A program made the translations under genes and the position numbers. A stretch of DNA of 64,000 bases, taken from contig CAVZWL010000006.1 in the NCBI GenBank assembly GCA_963778945.1, forward strand, positions 62,001 through 126,000, read 5' to 3'. Each line of letters begins with the position of its first letter. Positions within the stretch are counted from its first letter, which is position 1. The DNA comes from Fen-1254 sp963778945. Lineage in GTDB: Bacteria > Bacteroidota > Ignavibacteria > UBA10030. Shown in pieces: positions 1 to 8,453 of this stretch. The notes under the pieces are model-generated. The model saw only the letters and a list, made by a program, of their open reading frames with translations, had not been told where the DNA came from and ran no database searches.

Positions 1-1
1 A

Positions 2-337
2 GAAGCAGCATCGTATGTCTCGAAGCATCCTCAGTCCATCGGATTCGTCTCCTCTATGATGCAGTCAGGAATGAATGAAAAAATAAAAATTTTACGCGTT
101 GAAGCGGATAGTGCGGCCGGGGGTGAGGCATTCATTCGTCCTACGCAGGAAAATGTGTACCTAAAGCTTTACCCGCTTCGATATTCTCTTTATCTTTATA
201 CAACGGAACAAAAGACTGCTCTCGGAGGCGGCTTATCCGCTTTTGTATTGACTATTCCGGGACAGAAGATCATTCAGAAGGCAGGTATTGTGCCGGCGAT
301 CGTACCGAGCCGCCCTATTCAGTTAAACGTGGAGTAA
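2..337 (+). CDS. PstS-like periplasmic substrate-binding protein, C-terminal part
   Basis: The reading frame is open from base 2, so the gene starts outside the window and only about 111 C-terminal residues are present. The fragment contains a stretch close to the C-terminal lobe of phosphate-binding PstS proteins: HPQSIGFVS, then YPLRYSLYLYTT, then GQKIIQKAGIVPAIVPSR. Full-length PstS proteins bind phosphate in the periplasm and pass it to an ABC permease. No ABC permease or ATPase follows. Instead the next gene, 4 bases after the stop, is a TPR protein. A PstS-like gene beside a TPR gene is an arrangement I associate with Bacteroidota ExbB/ExbD/TonB clusters, which may lie upstream; that is inference. 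An in-frame ATG at 56 is internal and not the true start. Confidence 0.85.
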   Translation, partial: EAASYVSKHPQSIGFVSSMMQSGMNEKIKILRVEADSAAGGEAFIRPTQENVYLKLYPLRYSLYLYTTEQKTALGGGLSAFVLTIPGQKIIQKAGIVPAIVPSRPIQLNVE

Positions 338-341
338 GATT

Positions 342-2042
342 ATGAAATACAAGTACGCATTCTTCTGTGTTTTTGTCGGCTGTCTCAGTTTAAGCGCTCA
401 GACGAAATACGATAAGGGGCAGTCATTATTCGATCAGAAAAAATACGGCGAAGCAGTAACGGCTTTTCGTGAACTCATCTCGGAATCGCCGAAGGACGAA
501 CAGGCGTGGTATCTTCTCGGTACTGCTTTTGAGCAGCTTGGCCAGCACGATTCGGCGCTTGCAGCAGAGAAAAAAGCGCTCGAACTGGACGATGAATTGC
601 TCGATGCTTATGTCGTTCTGGCTCAGGCGCAGCTCGCTCTGAACAGCGGAACCGACGCCCTCCAAACCATCAATACATGCATGAAAATTTTAAAAAAGAA
701 GAAAGAATATCCTCCGCTTATTTTGCAATTGGCTAAGGCCCAGTTTGTAACCGGTCAGATAGACCAGGCGCTGGTTTCTTTTGCAAAGTACGGGGAATAT
801 GTTCCGGGCGATTACCGCGCCTATGAAGGGGAAGGCGATGTCTATGCAAAGCAGGGCGTTGCACCCATGGCAATTGCTCAATATGAAAAAGCGCTGGAAC
901 TGGATTCGACGCAGATCCCGATTATTTATAAACTCGGCAATACGTATATGTCCGATCGTCAGTATACGGAAGCGGCGCGGGTCTTTAATAAAGTTCTTAT
1001 CCTCCAGCCGGACAACGATAAAGCGCGTCTCGATCTGGCAGGCCTCTATTTTCGTGCAAAGCTCTGGTGGCAGTGTGCTCACACCTTAAAAGATTATATT
1101 GAGAAGCAGAATGACGCTCCGCAAAATATTCAGACGATGTACCTGGAAGCGCTCTATCACGGCCGATTGTTTAAGGACGGCCTCGCGCCGGCAGAGAAGT
1201 TTCTCAAAACAGAGCCGAATAATGTGTTTGCGCTTCGCATCGTTGCGCGTGCGTATTCCTCACCGGAGCTCAAAGAATATCAAAAATCAATTGATGCACT
1301 TGTGAAATTGACTAAAATAGATACGCTGCAGTTTGATGAATATAAATTGCTCGGCGATGCGTATCGGCAGGGAAAGAACGATACTCTCGCTCTTGCAGCT
1401 TATATTCAGGCCGTGAAGCTGGACTCGGCGCAGGTGTCTTTGGGGTCTCTTTACGGTACGATAGGTTCCATTTATATGAGTCAGAGGAACTGGGAGAAGG
1501 CGGCGAATTATCTGGAGCTTCGTGTAAAAATCGATACGGGCATCGCTGGCGCATACATCAACCTGGCAGCATGTTATCAGCAGACGGAAAAATTTGAAAA
1601 GGCGATCGATATTCTCGAGAAAGCTATAAGCATTAATCCGAAATATGCGCCGGCATACGTCAATACCGGATTCTGCTACGTTGCCATGAAAGAATTTGAC
1701 GAATCACGCAAGTGGTTCGAAAAAGCTATTAAGGTTATCGATACCGCAGAAACAGTTTATCGCATCCAGCTGGCGGATGCCAATAAAATGATAGGTTTGT
1801 CGTATCTGGTGGAAAAGAAAGATTATGATAATCCGAATAAGAAGTGGGAAGAAGGTGCGAGCTATCTCGAACGTGCGTTAAAGTATAAAGAAGACGATGC
1901 AAGTTCGCATGTTTGGCTGGGTCAGGCATATCAAAATCTTCAGAAAAAAGATGAAGCAATCAAGCATTATAAACGCGCCTTGAAACTTGATCCGAAAAAT
2001 AAAGATGCGAAAACAGGTTTGGATACATTGGAACCACAGTAA
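342..2042 (+). CDS. Secreted tetratricopeptide-repeat protein
   Basis: A 566-residue protein beginning with a signal peptide (about residues 1-19, ending LSLSAQ), so it acts in the periplasm or on the outer membrane. The rest is built of TPR units, roughly a dozen, with typical A-helix/B-helix spacing. Good copies lie around residues 25-90, 155-225, 390-460 and 520-560; the last includes AWLGQAY-type and HYKRALKLDPKNKDA stretches. TPR arrays are protein-binding scaffolds, and no enzymatic domain is visible. The start has a GGAG 5-8 bases upstream and lies 4 bases after the PstS-like gene, so the two are co-transcribed. Partner proteins cannot be named from sequence alone. Confidence 0.85.
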   Translation: MKYKYAFFCVFVGCLSLSAQTKYDKGQSLFDQKKYGEAVTAFRELISESPKDEQAWYLLGTAFEQLGQHDSALAAEKKALELDDELLDAYVVLAQAQLALNSGTDALQTINTCMKILKKKKEYPPLILQLAKAQFVTGQIDQALVSFAKYGEYVPGDYRAYEGEGDVYAKQGVAPMAIAQYEKALELDSTQIPIIYKLGNTYMSDRQYTEAARVFNKVLILQPDNDKARLDLAGLYFRAKLWWQCAHTLKDYIEKQNDAPQNIQTMYLEALYHGRLFKDGLAPAEKFLKTEPNNVFALRIVARAYSSPELKEYQKSIDALVKLTKIDTLQFDEYKLLGDAYRQGKNDTLALAAYIQAVKLDSAQVSLGSLYGTIGSIYMSQRNWEKAANYLELRVKIDTGIAGAYINLAACYQQTEKFEKAIDILEKAISINPKYAPAYVNTGFCYVAMKEFDESRKWFEKAIKVIDTAETVYRIQLADANKMIGLSYLVEKKDYDNPNKKWEEGASYLERALKYKEDDASSHVWLGQAYQNLQKKDEAIKHYKRALKLDPKNKDAKTGLDTLEPQ

Positions 2043-2090
2043 TCGAAACACGATACTCTATTCACATGAAATAAAAGGAAAGGAACGAGG

Positions 2091-3098
2091 ATGAAGAAGG
2101 CAGCATTTTTATTCATCATAACAGTGGCTGTATTCCTTACGGGCTGCGGGAAAAAAACGATCCAGGTGAGCGAGTGGGACCAGTTCCAGGATCAATTCTT
2201 CAAAGTCAGCTTCGTCTATCCGAAGGGATGGGTCGTCGCACGTGAAGCGAATCGTATCATCATTTCCTCCTCGCAGGAAGTCGCCGATAAATTTTTTGAC
2301 CATGATGCTCGTAAACCGGACGGCGTGCAGATTATCATTGCATCGGAACGCAGCGACACCATGCAGGACTATGCAAAGTACATCGAGAGTTATAAAAAGG
2401 ATCAGCTGGATGCAGGATTTAACGTCCAGCCCACAGAGGACACAAAGATCGAAGGACTGCCGGCAAAGATGTTCGAATATGCGGGGGCGTTCGACGAACA
2501 GACCAAGATAAAAGCCGTACGTGCGGCGACGCTGAAAGATTCCAGTATCTATTTTGTACAGTATGCCGGGTTTAATGAAACATATGAACCGAACAAATTC
2601 GTTTTCGATTCGGTTATTGCTACATTGACTCTGCCGAAGCCGAGAGTGATTTCAAAGGATCCTAATGCCGTTGTACTTCCGTTGTCCGAGACAAAAGCCG
2701 TGAAGAATTCAGCGCTGGAAGCTGTTGTCCCTGACAATATGGTCGATACCTATCCGGCAGTGAAGGGGGATGTTTTGTTTGCAATGAATTTGAAAATTTA
2801 TCGTGAAGACTGCACGATGAATATCGACGTGCGGCCTGCAAAAAAACTCAGCCTGGAAAAGGTAGTAGAACAAAACTCTAAGAAAATCGCTAATGTCTCC
2901 GGAAAAGGCAGCACAACAATCAGCGGAGAGAAAGCTCCATATTTCAATTATACGCCGACGAAAGGCATTCGAAGCAGAATTTATTTTGTCGTCAAAAACG
3001 ATAAGATTTACAGGATCATTTTTAATTATTACGTTCCTATGGAGAGCAATTTCCTGCCTGTCTACGAAAAAATCATTGCTTCCATCCGTTTAAAATAG
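2091..3098 (+). CDS. Lipoprotein with two PsbP/DUF1795-like domains
   Basis: A 335-residue protein with a lipoprotein signal peptide and lipobox LTGC (Cys at about residue 19). It is expected to be lipid-anchored in the envelope. The mature part appears to hold two related modules of about 140 residues. The first (about 30-180) has the pattern FVYPKGWVV followed by IIISSS and ends in a VIATLTL strand. The second (about 195-335) ends in KIIASIRLK. This pattern resembles PsbP/DcrB (DUF1795)-type domains, but the match is by eye. A strong ribosome site (AAAGGAACGAGG) precedes the ATG. It lies 48 bases after the TPR gene and is followed by a terminator, so it is probably the last gene of the PstS-TPR operon. 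Function unknown. Confidence 0.7.
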   Translation: MKKAAFLFIITVAVFLTGCGKKTIQVSEWDQFQDQFFKVSFVYPKGWVVAREANRIIISSSQEVADKFFDHDARKPDGVQIIIASERSDTMQDYAKYIESYKKDQLDAGFNVQPTEDTKIEGLPAKMFEYAGAFDEQTKIKAVRAATLKDSSIYFVQYAGFNETYEPNKFVFDSVIATLTLPKPRVISKDPNAVVLPLSETKAVKNSALEAVVPDNMVDTYPAVKGDVLFAMNLKIYREDCTMNIDVRPAKKLSLEKVVEQNSKKIANVSGKGSTTISGEKAPYFNYTPTKGIRSRIYFVVKNDKIYRIIFNYYVPMESNFLPVYEKIIASIRLK

Positions 3099-3114
3099 TA
3101 AACTTTACCTATCG

Positions 3115-3153
3115 AAAAGCCGGAGCCGTTGCAAACGCGGCCCCGGCTTTTTT
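3115..3153 (+). terminator. Rho-independent terminator
   Basis: A GC-rich hairpin (GCCGG/CCGGC plus GCCG/CGGC arms with one internal mismatch and a loop of about 7 bases) is followed directly by six T residues. It lies 17 bases after the lipoprotein stop and closes the PstS-TPR-lipoprotein operon. Confidence 0.85.
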
Positions 3154-3367
3154 CATCTCCGTATAGATTTCTGATTTACGGAAAAGCATCTTTAAATTTA
3201 TATCTGCAAATTTTTATCTGCGGTTACAGCTTTTGTTTGATTTATTTGCCGGACGGTCCTCTGCATTTTACCGTTCACTTTTCATGTGTTTCTCTTTCTG
3301 CCTTGTGAACTGCCGCACTTCGAACATCATAAACCATTTACCGTTTTCGGGCTGCTGCTTTTTGGGT

Positions 3368-3398
3368 TTTGAACAAAAACATCTTCCTTGTATATTAA
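3368..3398 (+). promoter_or_regulatory. Possible Bacteroidota-type promoter for the TerC gene
   Basis: TTTG at 3368-3371 is separated by 19 bases from TATATTAA at 3391-3398, a partial match (6 of 8) to the Bacteroidota pattern TTTG-N19-21-TAnnTTTG. It lies about 40 bases before the TerC start. The rest of the 3154-3440 gap holds nothing I recognise. In particular I do not see the GGGGAGTA core of the yybP-ykoY manganese riboswitch that often precedes TerC-family genes. Confidence 0.35.
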
Positions 3399-3440
3399 AA
3401 GAAGATCAACATTTGGAGTAATGTACAGAGTCTATCGTTT

Positions 3441-4463
3441 ATGCATCATACCATCTATTTATGGATCGGATTCAATGTCTTTATCGTGGTGCTGCTTGCG
3501 CTGGACCTTGTTATATTCAACCGGCGGCCGCATGCAATCGGGATCAAAGAGTCTCTTGTGTGGAGCGCTGGATGGATCGCATTGGCTCTCTGTTTTAACG
3601 CTCTGGTCTATCGATGGTACGGACGCGAAGCCGGCCTGCAGTTCCTTGCAGGTTATTTGATAGAAAAATCTCTCAGTATCGACAACCTGTTTGTTTTTCT
3701 TCTTCTCTTTACATATTTCAAGGTTCCAGCGAAATACCAGCACAAGGTTTTGTATTGGGGAATTCTCGGTGCGTTGATCATGCGCGGTTCGATGATCGGA
3801 CTCGGGGCGGTTCTTATTAAAAAATTCCATTGGATACTTCTCATCTTCGGAGCTTTTTTGGTCGTGACGGGCGTAAGAATGGCGTTTCAAGAGGAGGAGC
3901 GCGAAATACATCCGGAACGCAATTTTGTCGTCCGCTTCTTCAAGAGGTTGTTTCCCGTGACACCCGGTTTTCATGAGGAGAAATTTTTCATCCGGATCGA
4001 TAAAAAATATTATTCCACGCTGCTTTTCATCGTCGTTCTTGTCGTCGAAACAACCGATCTGCTTTTTGCTGTCGACTCCATACCGGCCGTTTTCGCCATT
4101 ACACAGGATGCGTTTATTATCTATACATCAAATGTCTTTGCTATTCTCGGTCTCCGGTCCCTTTATTTTGCCCTGGCTGGAATGATGGATATGTTCTATT
4201 ATTTGCGCCACGGTCTTTCCATCATCCTTACGTTCGTCGGGCTCAAAATGCTCTTTGCCGATATATTCCCGATTTCAATTTCTCTAGCATTGACAATTGT
4301 CGGGTGTGTGCTGCTGGCCGCTGTCATTGCATCGGTCATCCGGGCACGCCGGGAAAAAAGATTAGAAGTCCATCGAGCATGGACAAAAACTTATAAGTTG
4401 AAAAGAAAAGCTGCGCATTCCCGCGAAGCCGGCTTATCGTTCGGGTTTCTCTTTTCAATATGA
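3441..4463 (+). CDS. TerC/Alx-family integral membrane protein
   Basis: A 340-residue polytopic membrane protein with about nine hydrophobic segments. Family hallmarks are visible: EKSLSIDNLFVF (about residues 74-85) and VVETTDLLFAVDSIPAVFA (about 202-220), with the conserved acidic residues of the TerC fold. TerC/Alx proteins have been linked to tellurite resistance and to metal export, mainly manganese; which applies here is unknown. The residues after about 305 form a basic cytoplasmic tail. The chosen ATG has no good ribosome site. A GGAG lies just before another ATG at 3421 that is one base out of register with this gene. A single missing base near 3438-3440 would fuse seven more residues to the N-terminus. 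Length is normal for the family with the 3441 start. Confidence 0.9.
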   Translation: MHHTIYLWIGFNVFIVVLLALDLVIFNRRPHAIGIKESLVWSAGWIALALCFNALVYRWYGREAGLQFLAGYLIEKSLSIDNLFVFLLLFTYFKVPAKYQHKVLYWGILGALIMRGSMIGLGAVLIKKFHWILLIFGAFLVVTGVRMAFQEEEREIHPERNFVVRFFKRLFPVTPGFHEEKFFIRIDKKYYSTLLFIVVLVVETTDLLFAVDSIPAVFAITQDAFIIYTSNVFAILGLRSLYFALAGMMDMFYYLRHGLSIILTFVGLKMLFADIFPISISLALTIVGCVLLAAVIASVIRARREKRLEVHRAWTKTYKLKRKAAHSREAGLSFGFLFSI

Positions 4464-4516
4464 TTTGATAAGGATGCATCTTCTCTGAGCCGTTCCTCCA
4501 GAGAGAAAGGACTAAA

Positions 4517-6091
4517 ATGAAAAATTTTCAGCGCGAAAAATTTCCGGCGTCCGTTCTGTTGACCGTGAAATTACTCTCTCTTTTCGTGCTGTTCTCCTGC
4601 TCGGCCCTGTTCGGCCAACAGCTTGACATAAGAAGCTTCGGATGTATTGCCGGCGGTTCAGCTCTCAATACGCGAAACATTCAAGCTGCAATCGATTCGG
4701 CTTCCCGCAGCGGCGGAGGCCGGGTCTCTATTCCTCCAGGGACATTCATGACAGGGACAATCCAGCTTCGCGACAACGTCGACCTTCATCTGGAGCGCGG
4801 CGCTGTTTTGAAAGGAAGCCCGCATGTTGAAGATTATATGCTGAACGGGCGTCTCGTCGGCATGATTTTTACACAGAATGCAAAAAATGTGTCTCTCAGC
4901 GGTCTGGGGACGATCGACGGAAACAGCGATGCCTTTATGGAGCTTGACCGTTTCAAGAGTATCGACAGCGAAGGAAAGAAATGGACCCGGCAGAAGGATC
5001 GTTTTCGCCAGGGGGACCAGTCCGGCGACGGGCCGTATATGCCAAAGGATAGGCCGTTTCAGATGATCATCTTTTCAGATTGCCGCAATGTGACGGTCTG
5101 CGGTGTGACGATTCTCAACTCGCCGTTCTGGGCTTTGCATTTTGCCGATTGCGACGGCGTCCTTGCTGCAAAACTCCGCATCTGGTGCGATCTACGCGTT
5201 CCCAATAACGACGGCATCGATTTGACATCCTGCAGCAATGCGATTGTTTCCGATTGCGACTTCCGGACAGGAGACGACTGTATCGCCATCACCGGCTATC
5301 AGCATCATCATGAACTTCCGGGATTCAAGGACATTGTGCATGTCTCGGAAAATATTACCGTGACCAATTGTACGATGGTGTCGCGTTCTGCGGCAATTCG
5401 TATCGGAGGATTCGATCAAAATTCCATGCGGAATTATGTTTTCAGCAATATCACCATTACGCATTCCAACCGCGGGATCGGAATATTCGCACGTGATGCC
5501 GGTTCGATCGAAAATATTATTTTTTCCAACATCGTTATCGAAACGAGGATCCATACGGGAGATTGGTGGGGCCAGGGCGAACCTATTCACATCTCGGCAG
5601 TGCGATTGACGAAGGATGTTCCTCTCGGAAAAATTAAAAATATTCAATTTCATAGTATCATTTGCAGAGGAGAATCGGGAATTCTTGTCTATGGTACGGA
5701 AGAAAATGTTATAGAAGATGTCGTCTTTCGAGACGTCCAATTTCAGATTTGTGCCGGCAAACAGAACGATGTCTCAGGCGGAAATTTCGATCTCCGCCCG
5801 ACTGGGGATCCCGCTCTGCAGCTTTTTGCACATGACATTCCAGGCCTCTATGCACAGTGGGTGAAGAATCTCAAAATCGACGGATTCGATCTGACATGGG
5901 ACACTGTAAAGCAGCCGTTCTTTACGCACGGTATCGAAGCAGGTCATTTCGACGGTCTGCATATCAGCGGGTATACGGGCGCTCCATCACCGTCCGATCC
6001 GAATGCAGTTTCTCTGTATCTTCATGATGGAAAGGGATGCGATATTGTCCCCGGAAAAAATACAATGCGTAAAGTCAAAGTCGCACCGTAG
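4517..6091 (+). CDS. GH28-like secreted right-handed beta-helix protein (polygalacturonase-like)
   Basis: A 524-residue protein with a signal peptide (about residues 1-35, cleavage near LFGQQ). The N-terminal region has the DIRSFGCIAGG and NTRNIQAAID pattern typical of GH28/pectate-lyase-fold enzymes, followed by repeated beta-helix coils. Two of the GH28 active-site motifs are present: NNDGID (about residue 232) and GDDC (about 252). The usual third motif with a catalytic histidine (GHG) is replaced by a SAAIRIG stretch, and the RIK motif is not evident. GH28 enzymes hydrolyse pectin backbones; given the missing residues the substrate may differ. The ATG has an AAAGGA ribosome site. No other pectin gene is adjacent. 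Uncertain between an active GH28 and a diverged beta-helix glycan-binding protein. Confidence 0.8.
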   Translation: MKNFQREKFPASVLLTVKLLSLFVLFSCSALFGQQLDIRSFGCIAGGSALNTRNIQAAIDSASRSGGGRVSIPPGTFMTGTIQLRDNVDLHLERGAVLKGSPHVEDYMLNGRLVGMIFTQNAKNVSLSGLGTIDGNSDAFMELDRFKSIDSEGKKWTRQKDRFRQGDQSGDGPYMPKDRPFQMIIFSDCRNVTVCGVTILNSPFWALHFADCDGVLAAKLRIWCDLRVPNNDGIDLTSCSNAIVSDCDFRTGDDCIAITGYQHHHELPGFKDIVHVSENITVTNCTMVSRSAAIRIGGFDQNSMRNYVFSNITITHSNRGIGIFARDAGSIENIIFSNIVIETRIHTGDWWGQGEPIHISAVRLTKDVPLGKIKNIQFHSIICRGESGILVYGTEENVIEDVVFRDVQFQICAGKQNDVSGGNFDLRPTGDPALQLFAHDIPGLYAQWVKNLKIDGFDLTWDTVKQPFFTHGIEAGHFDGLHISGYTGAPSPSDPNAVSLYLHDGKGCDIVPGKNTMRKVKVAP

Positions 6092-6224
6092 CGAATTCTC
6101 AAGCCGAAGCGGCAGTCTCGCATTCCAGGCAATACTGTTTGAGATAGGAGCAGCAACATTATTTTTGAGGATCGTATTATATTCAAACAGGCAGCGGAGT
6201 CGCAAATTGGATAAGGATGTCTCG

Positions 6225-6638
6225 ATGCGTATACTTGTCCTGTGTACCGGCAATTCATGCCGCAGTCAGATGGCGGAAGGATTTATAAAATCTTTCAAAC
6301 CGGAATGGGAAGTGTTTTCTGCGGGCATAGATCCTGCAGCGGCGGTTTCGCGCAGGGCTATCCGGGCGATGCAGGAGATCGGTATCGATATTTCCAAAAA
6401 TAAGCCGAAGAATGTCGATGAATTCCTTACGCAAGCGTTCGATTACGTCCTCACGGTATGCGACTATGCTAACGAAACATGTCCGGTTTTTATTGGAAAA
6501 GTAAAGAAGATGATCCATATCGGATTCCCGGATCCGACCAAGATGATCGGCGAGCAGGAAAAAGTTTTTCAGGAATTCCGCCGTGTTCGAGACGATATGA
6601 GCAAACGCCTGAATGAATTTGTATCGACGGTTGTATGA
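6225..6638 (+). CDS. arsC: Arsenate reductase, thioredoxin-coupled (low-molecular-weight phosphatase fold)
   Basis: A 137-residue cytoplasmic protein. The P-loop CTGNSCRS near the N-terminus matches the CX5R motif, and two further cysteines in VCDYANETCP (about residues 77-86) match the redox triad of thioredoxin-linked ArsC (pI258 type). The enzyme reduces arsenate to arsenite. The frame is open from 6003, but the ATG at 6225 fits the family N-terminus (MRILVLCTGN) and has an AAGGA about 8 bases upstream. No ArsR, ArsB or Acr3 gene is nearby, so arsenite export must be encoded elsewhere. The stop overlaps the start of the next gene, indicating translational coupling. Confidence 0.9.
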   Translation: MRILVLCTGNSCRSQMAEGFIKSFKPEWEVFSAGIDPAAAVSRRAIRAMQEIGIDISKNKPKNVDEFLTQAFDYVLTVCDYANETCPVFIGKVKKMIHIGFPDPTKMIGEQEKVFQEFRRVRDDMSKRLNEFVSTVV

Positions 6639-6982
6639 AAAACATCGCAGATGAACGATCGGTTGTTATAAGGCTGCGGCAAGGCTGGTCATTGCAAACA
6701 AGCAGCAAATGGACGCCGGAGAATCCTGCGTGCGGACAATGCAGCGTCACCGCCCTTGTTATCAACGACTGTTTCGGTGGAGAGATATTGAAAACGAAGC
6801 TGGCCAATGGGGAGAAGCATTTTTATAATCGCATCGACGGCAGGCGCTTCGATTTTACCGATTCGCAATTTATGGACGCGATTAAATACGACGACATGCC
6901 TTCAAATCGCGATGAAGCCTTGGCGGATACGAATGAAACGCAGTATAGATCGCTTTCCGATGCATTCGCACACGCAATTTAA
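6635..6982 (+). CDS. YunG-like protein
   Basis: A 115-residue cytoplasmic protein of unknown function. It shows the pattern of the YunG family: WSLQTSSKW, then NPACGQCSVTALVI, then GGEILKTKL and HFYNRIDGRRFDFT. The conserved Cys pair in ACGQC could be catalytic or metal-binding, but that is speculation. The ATG overlaps the arsC stop codon (ATGA), so it is translated together with arsenate reductase. Whether it takes part in arsenic handling cannot be told from the sequence. Confidence 0.75.
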   Translation: MKNIADERSVVIRLRQGWSLQTSSKWTPENPACGQCSVTALVINDCFGGEILKTKLANGEKHFYNRIDGRRFDFTDSQFMDAIKYDDMPSNRDEALADTNETQYRSLSDAFAHAI

Positions 6983-7015
6983 TATTTCCATTGCTGCAAA
7001 TGAAAAGCAATTGAA

Positions 7016-7933
7016 TTATTCTTTGATTGCGTTCTTTTTCTGTCTCCAGATAAGCCACATCATCAATGCAATAATAAAAAGCAGAGGTATGATCAATAAA
7101 CTTCCTTCCGGACCCGTTGCGCCGCCGCTCAGAAGTATATTCCCCTGCGGGTGTACGGCAAAGAGATGCCCGTGGGCCATCCGTCCGCTGTCCGCCGTGC
7201 CCCAAAGATAAGATTCCGCCCAATCCCATGAAGCATGAAAACCAATCGCCCACCAGAGGGATTTTAAATACCAAAGACTGATGCAGAAAACCAATCCGAT
7301 AAGCGCGGCAGAAATTATTCCTACCGGAGTTTCTCCTTTATTTGTGAGATGAATACAACCGAAGAGAATGGAAAATACCAGAGCGCTCCACCAGAATCCA
7401 ATACTCCGCGTTAAAGCTGCCATCATGTAACCGCGCATGAAGTATTCCTCATAGAGACCGACCAAAAAGAATGCAGCGCCCCAGCCTATCGCGTAATTCA
7501 TTGCTGCTCTGCCGAAGAGCTGCTGGCCGTCAAAGGCGAGTAATCCGCAGATGTTCAACAGACCGACAAGAGCCGAAAGGGCGATCACGCCGCAGAACAA
7601 TCCATAAAGAAACTGCACGAAGCGCCGTGTTCCTTCCAGTCCGTAAAATATCAGAGGATTATGTTCGATGCGAGACATGACCATAGTAGCTGCAAGAAGC
7701 CCGAGAAATGCAGCGAGTTCACTGGCACATGTTTGCAAGGGCTGGAGTTCACCTGCAGGCAAATGATATTTTTCAAGGAGAGAGATGGTCGGCAAGAGGA
7801 TTATGGCCGTAAACACTCCCATCAAAAGAAAGAAGATACCGATACTCCAACCGGTACGAATTCCCTGCGTGCCGATAAAAATGCGATGAGTAATAGATCG
7901 AGGCTTTTCTTGCGGAGTTAAATCGTCGTTCAT
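7016..7933 (-). CDS. CPBP-family intramembrane metalloprotease
   Basis: A 305-residue membrane protein with about eight hydrophobic segments. The C-terminal half carries the CPBP (Abi/Rce1-like) motifs: EEYFMR (EExxxR, about residue 162), FGCIH (about 195) and GFHASWDW (about 235). The glutamates and histidines are the expected metal ligands. The family includes CAAX prenyl proteases and bacteriocin self-immunity proteins; the target here is unknown. The start has a good AAAGGA ribosome site. It is transcribed toward the arsC/yunG pair and divergently from the MerR-type regulator gene. Confidence 0.88.
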   Translation of the reverse strand: MNDDLTPQEKPRSITHRIFIGTQGIRTGWSIGIFFLLMGVFTAIILLPTISLLEKYHLPAGELQPLQTCASELAAFLGLLAATMVMSRIEHNPLIFYGLEGTRRFVQFLYGLFCGVIALSALVGLLNICGLLAFDGQQLFGRAAMNYAIGWGAAFFLVGLYEEYFMRGYMMAALTRSIGFWWSALVFSILFGCIHLTNKGETPVGIISAALIGLVFCISLWYLKSLWWAIGFHASWDWAESYLWGTADSGRMAHGHLFAVHPQGNILLSGGATGPEGSLLIIPLLFIIALMMWLIWRQKKNAIKE

Positions 7934-8453
7934 TGTAATTCCTTTTTATATTTCGATAAAAATTGATGTAAACCTGCAGGTGCGGCCGGTTTATCCTGAA
8001 AACATCCGGCTGTGTTTCCGGGATGACTGCGAATGCTGCCGACGTCATGCGCGACAAGTTAAAGCATGATGGACATTCCGACATCGGCTGCAATGCTGTT
8101 GATACTTGAAATTCGTCATGCGTGCGCTTTTTTGTTCAATTGATGGAATGCGAGAAATTTCATTCCTAGTTCTCTATCATATATCTCTTCAAATGGAAAA
8201 AGTTACAAAAAAATGATGGTTTTTATATGTCTTTTTGCTTTTTTTTATACGCGATGGCTGTAGATTTTACGCGCTGCCCGGCAATCTGCTTCGTTTTCGC
8301 GCTTTCAAAGAATCACATCTATGCAGCGGGAAGGGGGAAATGGAATTATTCATTATAATGTACAGGAAGGGTTCAGCAGCAATAAAAATATTTTGCATTA
8401 TTCACTTGCTCTCACGCGGCGTCAGTGTTGTATCTTTGTAGGGTGAGCATTTT
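7934..8453. other. Divergent intergenic region
   Basis: This 520-base region separates the divergent CPBP and MerR-type genes and must hold both promoters. No convincing gene is present; the small frames inside have no ribosome sites or family resemblance. The clearest signal is a promoter-like element just before the regulator gene (8405-8438). Confidence 0.5.
8405..8438 (+). promoter_or_regulatory. Bacteroidota-type promoter of the TipA-like regulator gene
   Basis: TATCTTTG at 8431-8438 is a full match to the TAnnTTTG -7 element. CTTG at 8405-8408 could be the -33 element, with a 22-base spacer. The element lies only 15 bases before the ATG, which implies a very short leader containing a GGTGAG ribosome site. 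Confidence 0.5.

Noticed and set aside
3154..3440. yybP-ykoY manganese riboswitch before the TerC gene
   Set aside because: The conserved GGGGAGTA core and paired flanks are not present.
3459..3974. 171-codon antisense frame in the TerC gene
   Set aside because: It is opposite conserved membrane segments and is hydrophilic without domain features.
5192..5740. 182-codon antisense frame in the GH28-like gene
   Set aside because: It lies opposite the conserved beta-helix motifs and shows no domain.
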